Shown: positions 7,480 through 13,791 of the stretch, in pieces | Layout: every line of letters starts with the position of its first letter | Numbering within the stretch: position 1 is the stretch's first letter | NCBI GenBank assembly: GCA_030727685.1 | Contig: JANRBC010000059.1 | Location: 1 to 17,576, forward strand | Direction: 5' to 3' | Source: Ilumatobacteraceae bacterium | Lineage (GTDB): Bacteria > Actinomycetota > Acidimicrobiia > Acidimicrobiales > Ilumatobacteraceae | Length of the DNA stretch: 17,576 nt | Position numbers and translations under genes: made by a program | Notes under the pieces: model-generated | Databases searched by the model: none | The model's input: only the letters and a program-made list of their open reading frames with translations | What the model was told of the DNA's origin: nothing

Positions 7480-9690
7480 GTGACAACCGCATATGAACTT
7501 GCGCTTGAAAGAGTAAGTAATGGTGCTGATGGAAAGGTAGTTGCCGCCGAACTAGTTGCTTCGATGACGCTTGAAGAAAAAGTTCATTGTCTCGACGGGG
7601 CAGTGCCGTTTTGGGTTGGCATTAAAGACATAACAACAGGCGGCTATCACAGTCGCCCGTTCAGAGCGGCCAAAGTCGAACGACTTGGCATTCCTGGTTT
7701 TCATTTTTCTGACGGCCCGCGAGGCGTTGTAGTCGGCGAGGCGACTGCGTTTCCGGTGTCGATGGCTCGTGGTGCGACATTTGATCCTGAATTAGAAACG
7801 CGGGTCGGCGATGCCATTGGCAAAGAACTTCGCACGATCGGCGCCGATCTTTACGGCGGTATTTGCGTCAACTTGTTGCGTCATCCCGCATGGGGGCGAG
7901 CACAAGAAACTTATGGCGAAGACCCGCACCATGTTGGTGAAATGGGTGCCGCTCTAACTCGTGGCGCGCAACGCCATGTGATGGCAACTCTCAAACATTT
8001 TGCATTGAACTCAATGGAGAACGCGCGCTTCGGTGTCGATGTGACAGTCGACGAGCGTGCTTTGCACGAGGTTTATCTACCTCACTTCAAACGCATCGTT
8101 GACGAAGGTGTTGCTTGCGTGATGACTGCATACAACTCAGTCAATGGTCAGTGGTGCAGCCAGAGCGAAGAACTGCTTGCCGAAATTTTGCGTGGAGAAT
8201 GGGGTTTTGAAGGTTTTGTCATTTCAGATTGGATATTTGGGGTTCGCGACGGTGTGAAATCGTTGCAAGCGGGTCTTGATGTTGAGATGCCCTATCGCAT
8301 GATTCGAAATGCGCCGATAGTCGCCGCGCTCGCAGAAGGTTTGATAACTGAAGAACTTGTTGCTAGCGCAGTAACCCGCACTATTGCCACGATGTTGAAA
8401 TTTAGCGTTGGCAAATTGCCAGTGCGCGATCGCTCGGTTGTGTTGTGTAAAGACCACTTGATACTCAGCCAAGAAGTCGCCGAGAAGTCAATGGTTCTTT
8501 TAAAAAATGAAAGTGTCGGCGGCGCAACACTGTTGCCTTTAGAACTGAAGCCTGGTTCAAAAATTGCGATGTTTGGTCGTCTTGCGGCGGCACGCAATAT
8601 CGGCGATGGCGGAAGCAGCGATGTAATGGCACCAAATGTTGTCACGCCGTTAATTGGTGTCGGCGAGCATTTTTCGAATTGCGAAGTTACTTACGAACCA
8701 GATACAAATCTCGAACAGCAAGCGCGACTAGCCAAGCAGTCAGATGTTGCAATTGTGGTTGTCGGTTACACAAAAGAAGAAGAAGGTGAATTCATCGGTG
8801 ATTCTGAAGACACGGTTGACATGGTCAAGCAAATTCCGCGACAAGATGACCCAGTTTTGGCCAGTGAATACGAAAAATACATGCGCGAAAACCACCATTA
8901 CGCGCCAGATGAATTGCGCATCAAATCTCGCAATGGCACTTTCTCGATTGGCGGCGATCGAGAGTCAATTCGGCTACTTGATGCTGATGTGCAAATGATT
9001 CGCGCTGTTGCCAAAGTGCAACCGCGAACAATTGTTGTGATTGTGGCAGGCAGTGCCGTCGTTATGTCAGAGTGGATCAACGAAGTGCCGGCAGTCGTCA
9101 TGGGTTGGTATAGCGGCATCAACGGTGGTCGGGCACTCGCAAATATTTTGTCTGGCGCAGTAAACCCATCGGGGCGTTTGCCGTTTGTGATACCGCACGA
9201 TGAATCGCATTTGCCATTTTTTGATCGCAACGCCAAAAAAATTACATACGACTACTGGCACGGTCAATGGAAACTCGACCGCGACGGAAACAAACCAATG
9301 TTTCCGTTTGGTTTCGGTTGCAGTTACACGCAATTTTCAATTTCATCGCCGACAATTGAGACAAACGAATTCATCAAATTTCAATGCGAAGTTAGCAACA
9401 CTGGTTCACGAGATGGCGCAACCGTGGTGCAGGTTTATGCAGGTCGCAAAGATTCGCTAATCGAGCGCCCGAAGCGAAGGCTGATGGCGTTTAAACGCGT
9501 TGAGCTTCGCGCCGGCGAAACAAAGCATGTCGAGTGCACAGCGTCATTGCAAAGTTTGGCAACTCGCGATACAAAAACTCACAGTTGGTTCGTCGAACAA
9601 GGATTATGGAACTTCGAAGTTGCTCAATTTTCAGGCGACCCTAAGACCCTGCCGCTTGAACTATCGATTCGCGAGCGAATCGATTTGTAA
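7480..9690 (+). CDS. Glycoside hydrolase family 3 (beta-glucosidase-type)
   Basis: Retaining exo-glycosidase that releases single sugars, commonly beta-D-glucose, from oligosaccharides or glycosides. The 736 residues show the three usual parts. The (beta/alpha)8 domain has 'NLLRHPAWGRAQETYGEDP', KHF at 172-174 and the nucleophile Asp250 in FVISDW. The alpha/beta sandwich begins near 'EKSMVLLKNE' and has 'GDGGSSDV' and the acidic cluster KEEEGEF at 432-438, a likely source of the acid/base Glu. A C-terminal fibronectin type III-like domain holds 'QVYAGRKDSLIERPKRRLMAFKRVEL'. There is no signal peptide, so it acts in the cytoplasm on imported substrate. The GTG start is supported by TAGTCT 6 nt upstream; a palindrome beside that box suggests control. 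It ends 4 bp from the convergent copZ-like gene. Sugar specificity cannot be assigned. Confidence 0.92.
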   Translation: MTTAYELALERVSNGADGKVVAAELVASMTLEEKVHCLDGAVPFWVGIKDITTGGYHSRPFRAAKVERLGIPGFHFSDGPRGVVVGEATAFPVSMARGATFDPELETRVGDAIGKELRTIGADLYGGICVNLLRHPAWGRAQETYGEDPHHVGEMGAALTRGAQRHVMATLKHFALNSMENARFGVDVTVDERALHEVYLPHFKRIVDEGVACVMTAYNSVNGQWCSQSEELLAEILRGEWGFEGFVISDWIFGVRDGVKSLQAGLDVEMPYRMIRNAPIVAALAEGLITEELVASAVTRTIATMLKFSVGKLPVRDRSVVLCKDHLILSQEVAEKSMVLLKNESVGGATLLPLELKPGSKIAMFGRLAAARNIGDGGSSDVMAPNVVTPLIGVGEHFSNCEVTYEPDTNLEQQARLAKQSDVAIVVVGYTKEEEGEFIGDSEDTVDMVKQIPRQDDPVLASEYEKYMRENHHYAPDELRIKSRNGTFSIGGDRESIRLLDADVQMIRAVAKVQPRTIVVIVAGSAVVMSEWINEVPAVVMGWYSGINGGRALANILSGAVNPSGRLPFVIPHDESHLPFFDRNAKKITYDYWHGQWKLDRDGNKPMFPFGFGCSYTQFSISSPTIETNEFIKFQCEVSNTGSRDGATVVQVYAGRKDSLIERPKRRLMAFKRVELRAGETKHVECTASLQSLATRDTKTHSWFVEQGLWNFEVAQFSGDPKTLPLELSIRERIDL

Positions 9691-9694
9691 CTAT

Positions 9695-9901
9695 CTATTC
9701 GACTATTGCGTACCCGGCGTCTTGCACTGCAGTCTTGAGTGCGCCACGATCAAGATCAATGTCGCTTGAAACTTTTGCCGATGCATTTTCGAGCGAAACA
9801 TCTACTGACGTGACCCCCGAGACCTCAGAGATGGCTTCTTTCACATGACGAACACAGTTCTGACAAGTCATTCCCGATATTTTTAAATCAATGTTGACCA
9901 T
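9695..9901 (-). CDS. CopZ-like heavy-metal-associated (HMA) metallochaperone
   Basis: A 68-residue single HMA domain that binds Cu(I) through two cysteines and passes it to a transporter or sensor. The site is GMTCQNC with Cys13 and Cys16; the ferredoxin-like pattern continues with 'VSGVTSVDVSLENASAKV' and 'AVQDAGYAIVE', which covers the whole domain. There is no signal peptide, so it is cytoplasmic. No copper P-type ATPase gene is in the window, so its partner must be elsewhere. It is divergent from the DUF305 lipoprotein gene and the start codons overlap (this ATG is the complement of 9899-9901). A TAAGTT box at 9909-9914 (minus) ends 7 nt before the ATG, inside the first codons of the DUF305 gene. 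Metal could be another soft ion, but copper is most likely. Confidence 0.88.
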   Translation of the reverse strand: MVNIDLKISGMTCQNCVRHVKEAISEVSGVTSVDVSLENASAKVSSDIDLDRGALKTAVQDAGYAIVE

Positions 9902-9914
9902 GACTAGAAACTTA
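9878..9914. promoter_or_regulatory. Interlocked divergent promoters of copZ-like and DUF305 genes
   Basis: On the plus strand TATTTT (9878-9883) ends 7 nt before the DUF305 ATG at 9891; this box lies inside the copZ-like coding region. On the minus strand TAAGTT (9909-9914) ends 7 nt before the copZ-like ATG; this box lies inside the DUF305 coding region. The two predicted leaderless transcripts would overlap by about 11 nt at their 5' ends. No clear palindromic operator was seen in the shared stretch. Confidence 0.45.
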
Positions 9915-10460
9915 GTCGTTTTCGGCGCTTTAGTGTTTGCTGGTTGCTCAAGTGGTTCGGCTGCCGAAGATGGCGAATCATGGAATAAAGCCGATCAAGA
10001 GTTCGTTCAAGAGATGATTCCACATCATGAGCAGGCGGTTGTGATGTCTGAGATGGTTAGCAACGTCGAAGTTTCGGGCGAAACAGCCGCATTGGCAACT
10101 GAAATTATTGGTGCTCAGGCAAGTGAAATTGAATTAATGAAGGGTTTCTTAAGTGAGTGGGGCGTCGAGTACGACCCAAGTTCTGATCCGCATGCTGGCC
10201 ACATGATGAGCGGAGACGTAAGCAACGGAATGATGACCGACGAAGAACTCGCCGAACTTGAAAATTCAATGGGCTCAGATTTTGAGAAAATGTGGCTGAC
10301 AATGATGCTCGCTCACCACAAAGGTGCAATCAAGATGGCCGAGACCGTTATCACTGATGGCAAAGATGCGCGAGTCAAGACTTTGGCAGAGGCGATTATT
10401 AATGAGCAGCAAAAAGAGATCGAACTAATTGATTCGCTTTTAGCCAACCTCGGCAGCTGA
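9891..10460 (+). CDS. DUF305 lipoprotein, probable periplasmic/surface copper-binding protein
   Basis: A 189-residue protein of two similar helical halves, the DUF305 pattern: 'DQEFVQEMIPHHEQAVVMSEM' motif with His45-His46 and 'KMWLTMMLAHHKGAIKMAE' with His142-His143. The stretch HAGHMM at 101-106 plus many Met residues gives likely Cu ligands. The N-terminus is a short lipoprotein signal ending FAGC (Cys19), so it is anchored outside the membrane. Some DUF305 proteins (for example CopM of cyanobacteria) bind and export copper; pairing with a copZ-like gene supports that role. Two starts are possible: ATG 9891, favoured because TATTTT ends 7 nt before it, or ATG 9900, which lacks such spacing. 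The 3' end overlaps the convergent regulator gene by 21 bp. Confidence 0.88.
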   Translation: MLTMTRNLVVFGALVFAGCSSGSAAEDGESWNKADQEFVQEMIPHHEQAVVMSEMVSNVEVSGETAALATEIIGAQASEIELMKGFLSEWGVEYDPSSDPHAGHMMSGDVSNGMMTDEELAELENSMGSDFEKMWLTMMLAHHKGAIKMAETVITDGKDARVKTLAEAIINEQQKEIELIDSLLANLGS

Positions 10461-11201
10461 TTGAGCGATCATTACTTCGGTGGCTTTGAATAAAGCGACA
10501 ACTTGAGAACCGGGTGCCAAAGATAGGTCATCTGCTGCATCACGCGTAATTGTTGAAGTCATTGTTTGGTTGGATTCAAGCGACAGATAAACCGTCGAGA
10601 GCGTGTCGCCATGTCGCACTTTTGCAACCTGGGCTCGAAGTTGATTTCGTGCGCTGACTTGAAACTGTCTTTTGCTTTCGATGCTGGGTGTTTGACTTGC
10701 ACCGTCGAGTTCATCGAGAAATCTCATCGCTGTGCGTGCCTGCTCGCGACGCCAAATCGCAACCGGGTTTGATGCCAGGTCTGCAAGCAGAGTTTTTGTG
10801 ACATCTATAAGTGTCTGGCGCTGAGTGTGAATTAAACGTTTTGTGTTGAGATTAAATGTTTGCAACAAAAGAACTTTGATCAAAAACTCGTCGCGTAGAT
10901 CCCGAATATGAGAAACAGGTTCGCTGAGCCATTGCTTGGCTTGTTTTTCGCCATCACTCGTGCACTTCAATTTGAACTTCAGTTGGCCACGCGAACCCAG
11001 AGAGTCGACACTTCGAATTAGTTTCTGTGCCTCTAACGATTTGACTGTGCGGTAGATGACTGGTCGAGAGAGTGTGAGCACTTCGCCTAATGCCGCGCCC
11101 GACTCAAATTGTTTTGCCAGTTGATAGCCATGGCTAATGCCGTTGCTGATAAGCACCAGGCAGGCGCCTTCGATCAGATCTAGTTGTTGTTTAGACGCCA
11201 C
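10440..11201 (-). CDS. PadR-type winged-helix regulator fused to a molybdate-binding TOBE/Mop domain (ModE-like role)
   Basis: Probable molybdate-responsive repressor of the divergent modABC operon. The 253-residue protein has a PadR-like winged helix at about 8-95 ('GISHGYQLAKQF', 'LSRPVIYRTVKSLEAQKLI', then a basic wing 'GSRGQLKFKLKCTSDG'), a helical segment at about 100-168, a short linker, and a single TOBE/Mop domain at about 182-247. The last begins SARNQL and ends 'ITRDAADDLSLAPGSQVVALFKATEVMI', a textbook Mop sequence. E. coli ModE also joins a winged helix to Mop domains, but its DNA-binding part is of another (LysR-like) type and it has two Mop repeats. The start is GTG 11199-11201; TACTAT (11211-11216, minus) ends 9 nt upstream. 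The gap to modA holds three palindromes. Tungstate sensing is the main alternative. Domain calls are firm; the regulatory role is inference. Confidence 0.85.
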   Translation of the reverse strand: MASKQQLDLIEGACLVLISNGISHGYQLAKQFESGAALGEVLTLSRPVIYRTVKSLEAQKLIRSVDSLGSRGQLKFKLKCTSDGEKQAKQWLSEPVSHIRDLRDEFLIKVLLLQTFNLNTKRLIHTQRQTLIDVTKTLLADLASNPVAIWRREQARTAMRFLDELDGASQTPSIESKRQFQVSARNQLRAQVAKVRHGDTLSTVYLSLESNQTMTSTITRDAADDLSLAPGSQVVALFKATEVMIAQSAAEVG

Positions 11202-11207
11202 AGATAG

Positions 11208-11257
11208 CTAATAGTACATAAAAAACTATTAAATAGTTCGTTTTCAACTAATAGCCT
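11208..11257. promoter_or_regulatory. Divergent regulator/modA control region: three equally spaced palindromes and two -10 boxes
   Basis: Three odd palindromes lie in the 64-bp gap: CTAATAG (11208-11214, centre 11211), AACTATTAAATAGTT (11224-11238, centre 11231, perfect 7-bp arms) and CTAATAG (11248-11254, centre 11251). Centres are exactly 20 bp apart, about two helical turns. The modA -10 box TAGCCT (11252-11257) ends 8 nt before ATG 11266 and overlaps the right palindrome. The regulator -10 box TACTAT (11211-11216, minus) overlaps the left one. The central, strongest palindrome sits where both -35 elements would be. The sequence differs from the E. coli ModE operator. Palindromes and boxes are seen; binding by the PadR-TOBE protein is inferred. 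Confidence 0.7.
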
Positions 11258-11265
11258 TCAGATTC

Positions 11266-12288
11266 ATGTTCGCCTCTAATTTTGTTGCGGCTTGGCGAAC
11301 GGCAATTGTCGCTGTTCTCGTTTGGTGCTTGTGGGGTGCGTCTGTCTTGGCGCAGAGTCAACCGACTAAGCCAACTGTCAGTTGGCTTGCGAGTTCTGTG
11401 CCAGATTCGGCACGAATCGAATTATCAAAGATCGTAGAAACTAACTCAACGGCACAAATGAGATTGACTACTCAGGGTTCGTGTGCGGTGAAAGGCAATT
11501 TTCTAACAACCACGAAAGTCGGCACCTGCAAAATCGAACTGCGACTGAATTCAACACCAAAGTTCACCGCAACTACAAGTGTGGCGATTATTCAAGTAAA
11601 AAAGAAGACCGAACTGATCGTATTAGCGACGGCGTCTCTTGCCAATTCGTTCGAAAAAATTGGCAAAGTATTTATGAGTAAATTTCTCAATGTTTCAGTG
11701 CGATTTAACTTTGCCGGCAGTGCAACTTTGGTGACACAAATTCAGCAGGGCGCACCAGTCGACATCGTTGCGATGGCCGACACTATAAATATGAACAAGG
11801 TTTTGTCATCTGGCGAGATTGATAAAAAGTCGATCTCGATACTGACGCGGAATAAATTGGCGATACTTGTTCAGCGCGGCAATCCGCAGAAGATAAAAAC
11901 ACTCAGCGATTTAACACGCAGTGGGCTGAAAGTTGTGTTGTGCGATCTCGCACAGCCTTGCGGAAAATATGCATCAACTGTTTTGAGCAAGGCAAACGTT
12001 TCGTTCGCTGTTGCTAGTCGAGAGGCAAGTGCGAGTGGTGTTGTATCGCGCATTGGTCTGGGTGAAGCCGATGCCGGTATTGCGTATTTCACCGATGGTC
12101 TCGTGGCTGGCGACAAAGTTGATGCGGTAAAAATTGCTGACAATTTGAATTTGATTGCCGAGTATCCGATTGGTGTGGCCACTAAACCAAAGACAAAAGA
12201 TAAATCAGCCATAGTTGCCTTTATCGCAATGACCAAGTCTTCAGTTGGTCGCAAGGTTCTCGCCGAGAACGGATTTATTCTTCCATGA
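11266..12288 (+). CDS. modA: Molybdate ABC transporter substrate-binding protein ModA with extra N-terminal Ig-like domain
   Basis: Extracytoplasmic binding protein that delivers molybdate (or tungstate) to ModBC. The 340 residues comprise a signal peptide (about 1-30, likely cleaved after VLA in ASVLAQS), an added domain at about 36-112, and the ModA core at about 115-340. The core has 'ATASLANSF' (Ser124), 'FAGSATLVTQI' (Ser152), 'CDLAQPCGKYA' (Ala236), 'SGVVSRIGLGEADAGIAYFTD' (Val260, Tyr274), matching the oxyanion ligand positions of ModA. The added domain has paired GSCAVKG and GTCKIEL motifs, as in Ig-like repeats of actinobacterial surface proteins. I see no lipobox, which is odd for a binding protein of a Gram-positive. 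TAGCCT 8 nt upstream supports the ATG. Its stop overlaps the modB start (ATGA, 12285-12288). Confidence 0.9.
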   Translation: MFASNFVAAWRTAIVAVLVWCLWGASVLAQSQPTKPTVSWLASSVPDSARIELSKIVETNSTAQMRLTTQGSCAVKGNFLTTTKVGTCKIELRLNSTPKFTATTSVAIIQVKKKTELIVLATASLANSFEKIGKVFMSKFLNVSVRFNFAGSATLVTQIQQGAPVDIVAMADTINMNKVLSSGEIDKKSISILTRNKLAILVQRGNPQKIKTLSDLTRSGLKVVLCDLAQPCGKYASTVLSKANVSFAVASREASASGVVSRIGLGEADAGIAYFTDGLVAGDKVDAVKIADNLNLIAEYPIGVATKPKTKDKSAIVAFIAMTKSSVGRKVLAENGFILP

Positions 12289-13088
12289 AGCGAAGCCTGT
12301 CTGCCCCAAGTGGGTTGTGGTTGGTTGCCTTGCCGGCGGCTGCAATCGTAATAGTGCCGGTGCTTGCCGTTTTTTGGCGAACTGATTGGTCGAGTTTTTT
12401 GACGTTGATCTCAAACGAGACTTCGCGCACAGCGCTTGTGTTGTCGTTGCGCACTTCGCTTGTGGCTACAAGTTTGGCTTTAGTTTTCGGCACACCGTTG
12501 GCTTGGTTGCTTGCAAATCGTGACTTTAAATTCAAGTCTCTCGTGCGGGCATTTTGCGTTTTGCCAATGGTTCTGCCACCGGTTGTGGGTGGAGTGGCGT
12601 TGCTATATGCATTCGGTCGCCGAGGTTTAGTCGGCGCAAGGCTCGACGAATGGTTCGGCATACAACTGGCGTTTACTGAAACGGCTGCGATTTTGGCGCA
12701 GTTTTTCGTGGCGGCACCATTTTTTATCTTGGTGATGGAGGCTGCATTCGACCAAGTTGATCGTCGAATCGTGGGCACCGCACGAACTTTCGGCGCGGGG
12801 CCGTGGCGAACATTTGCAACTGTGACATTGGGTTTGGTTCGACCGTCGTTGTTGGCAGCACTTGTTTTAACTTGGGCACGGGCGCTTGGCGAATTTGGCG
12901 CAACGATCGCTTTTGCTGGCAATACTGCAGGTCGAACACAAACCGTGCCACTGGCTGTTTATAGCCAACTTGAGTCAGGTGGTGACGACGCGTTGGCGTT
13001 GTCGACCTTGATGATGATTGTTTCGTTGGGTGTACTTATTGCATTGCGCGGCAGATGGGTTTCTGCGTTACGTCGGGGTGGACAATGA
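12285..13088 (+). CDS. modB: Molybdate ABC transporter permease ModB
   Basis: Membrane subunit of the molybdate importer. The 267-residue protein has about six hydrophobic segments, the first at about 12-30, and the cytoplasmic EAA-type loop 'ARTFGAGPWRTFATVTLG' that contacts the ATPase. The following 'RALGEFGATIAFAGNTAGRTQTVPLAVY' is highly characteristic of ModB and separates it from other importer permeases. Length is normal for ModB-type permeases with an extended N-terminus. Its ATG overlaps the modA stop and its own stop overlaps the modC start (ATGA, 13085-13088), so the three genes are translationally coupled and certainly one operon. It might also move tungstate; the sequence cannot separate the two oxyanions. 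Confidence 0.94.
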   Translation: MKRSLSAPSGLWLVALPAAAIVIVPVLAVFWRTDWSSFLTLISNETSRTALVLSLRTSLVATSLALVFGTPLAWLLANRDFKFKSLVRAFCVLPMVLPPVVGGVALLYAFGRRGLVGARLDEWFGIQLAFTETAAILAQFFVAAPFFILVMEAAFDQVDRRIVGTARTFGAGPWRTFATVTLGLVRPSLLAALVLTWARALGEFGATIAFAGNTAGRTQTVPLAVYSQLESGGDDALALSTLMMIVSLGVLIALRGRWVSALRRGGQ

Positions 13089-13744
13089 GCCTCGAAATCG
13101 ATTGTCAGTTACAACGTGACAAGTTCAATCTTGAAGTTCACCTAACGGTCGCGCCAGGCTCGGTGTTGGCGATCACCGGCGAAAATGGCTCAGGAAAAAC
13201 TTCGACACTCGACATGATCGCCGGCCTTCTTGCATGCACAACTGGCAAGATCTCTTTAAACGACAGAGTGTTCGACGATTCGACAACGAATCAATTCGTG
13301 CAACCCGAGAAGCGTGGTGTGTCGACGGTTTTTCAAGGTGGCGGTTTGTTCTCGCACATGACAGTTGAAAAAAATATGATTTTTGGTCGCGGTGCCGCAT
13401 TTAGAAACACACCGAGGTTCGACTCGGCCGTTGAACAATTTAATTTGACTGGGCTCTTGTCGCGCAAGCCGTCAACCTTGAGTGGCGGTCAGCGACAGCG
13501 TGTGGCACTTGCTCGTGCATTTCTTGCACCTTCAGAAATTTTGTTGCTTGATGAGCCAACGACGTCGCTCGACGCAACTTCGCGTGACGAGGTGCGAGGC
13601 GCGATGAAGACTTTCTTTGAGACCTATAACGGTGTGGTTGTTTTGGTTTCACACGATGCCGCCGAAATTGCAGAACTCGCCACAAGTGTTGCGCAAATAA
13701 CGATTTCGCGTGGCGAAAACACAGCAGCCGTATTGCGAAACTAA
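13085..13744 (+). CDS. modC: Molybdate ABC transporter ATPase ModC, short form without Mop domain
   Basis: ATP-hydrolysing subunit of the molybdate importer. In 219 residues it shows Walker A GENGSGKT (32-39), Q-loop Gln84, ABC signature LSGGQ (132-136), Walker B ILLLDE (152-157), D-loop SLD and H-loop His190. The protein stops shortly after the nucleotide-binding domain. E. coli ModC is about 350 residues because of a C-terminal TOBE/Mop domain that senses molybdate; that domain is absent here, while one is present in the divergent regulator. The start is ATG 13085, overlapping the modB stop; the frame stays open to 13055, but starts there would overlap modB by more than 30 bp. Position in the operon makes ModC secure. 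No further mod or moa gene follows. Confidence 0.93.
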   Translation: MSLEIDCQLQRDKFNLEVHLTVAPGSVLAITGENGSGKTSTLDMIAGLLACTTGKISLNDRVFDDSTTNQFVQPEKRGVSTVFQGGGLFSHMTVEKNMIFGRGAAFRNTPRFDSAVEQFNLTGLLSRKPSTLSGGQRQRVALARAFLAPSEILLLDEPTTSLDATSRDEVRGAMKTFFETYNGVVVLVSHDAAEIAELATSVAQITISRGENTAAVLRN

Positions 13745-13779
13745 GACTTTGCGACTAAAGGCTTGCTATGTGTGCAACA

Positions 13780-13785
13780 TACAAT
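13780..13785 (+). promoter_or_regulatory. Leaderless-type -10 box of the crotonase-family gene
   Basis: TACAAT ends exactly 6 nt before ATG 13792. This box lies downstream of the alternative ATG at 13768, which argues that the longer reading is not used and that this gene has its own promoter apart from modABC. I see no well-spaced -35 element. Confidence 0.6.
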
Positions 13786-13791
13786 GATTCA

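Noticed and set aside
13055..13084. A longer modC reading from ATG 13055
   Set aside because: It would overlap modB by 34 bp and adds residues unlike any ABC ATPase N-terminus; the ATGA overlap at 13085-13088 is the usual junction.
13768..13791. A start of the crotonase gene at ATG 13768
   Set aside because: The TACAAT box lies downstream of this ATG and 6 nt before ATG 13792, and the extra eight residues are not family-like.
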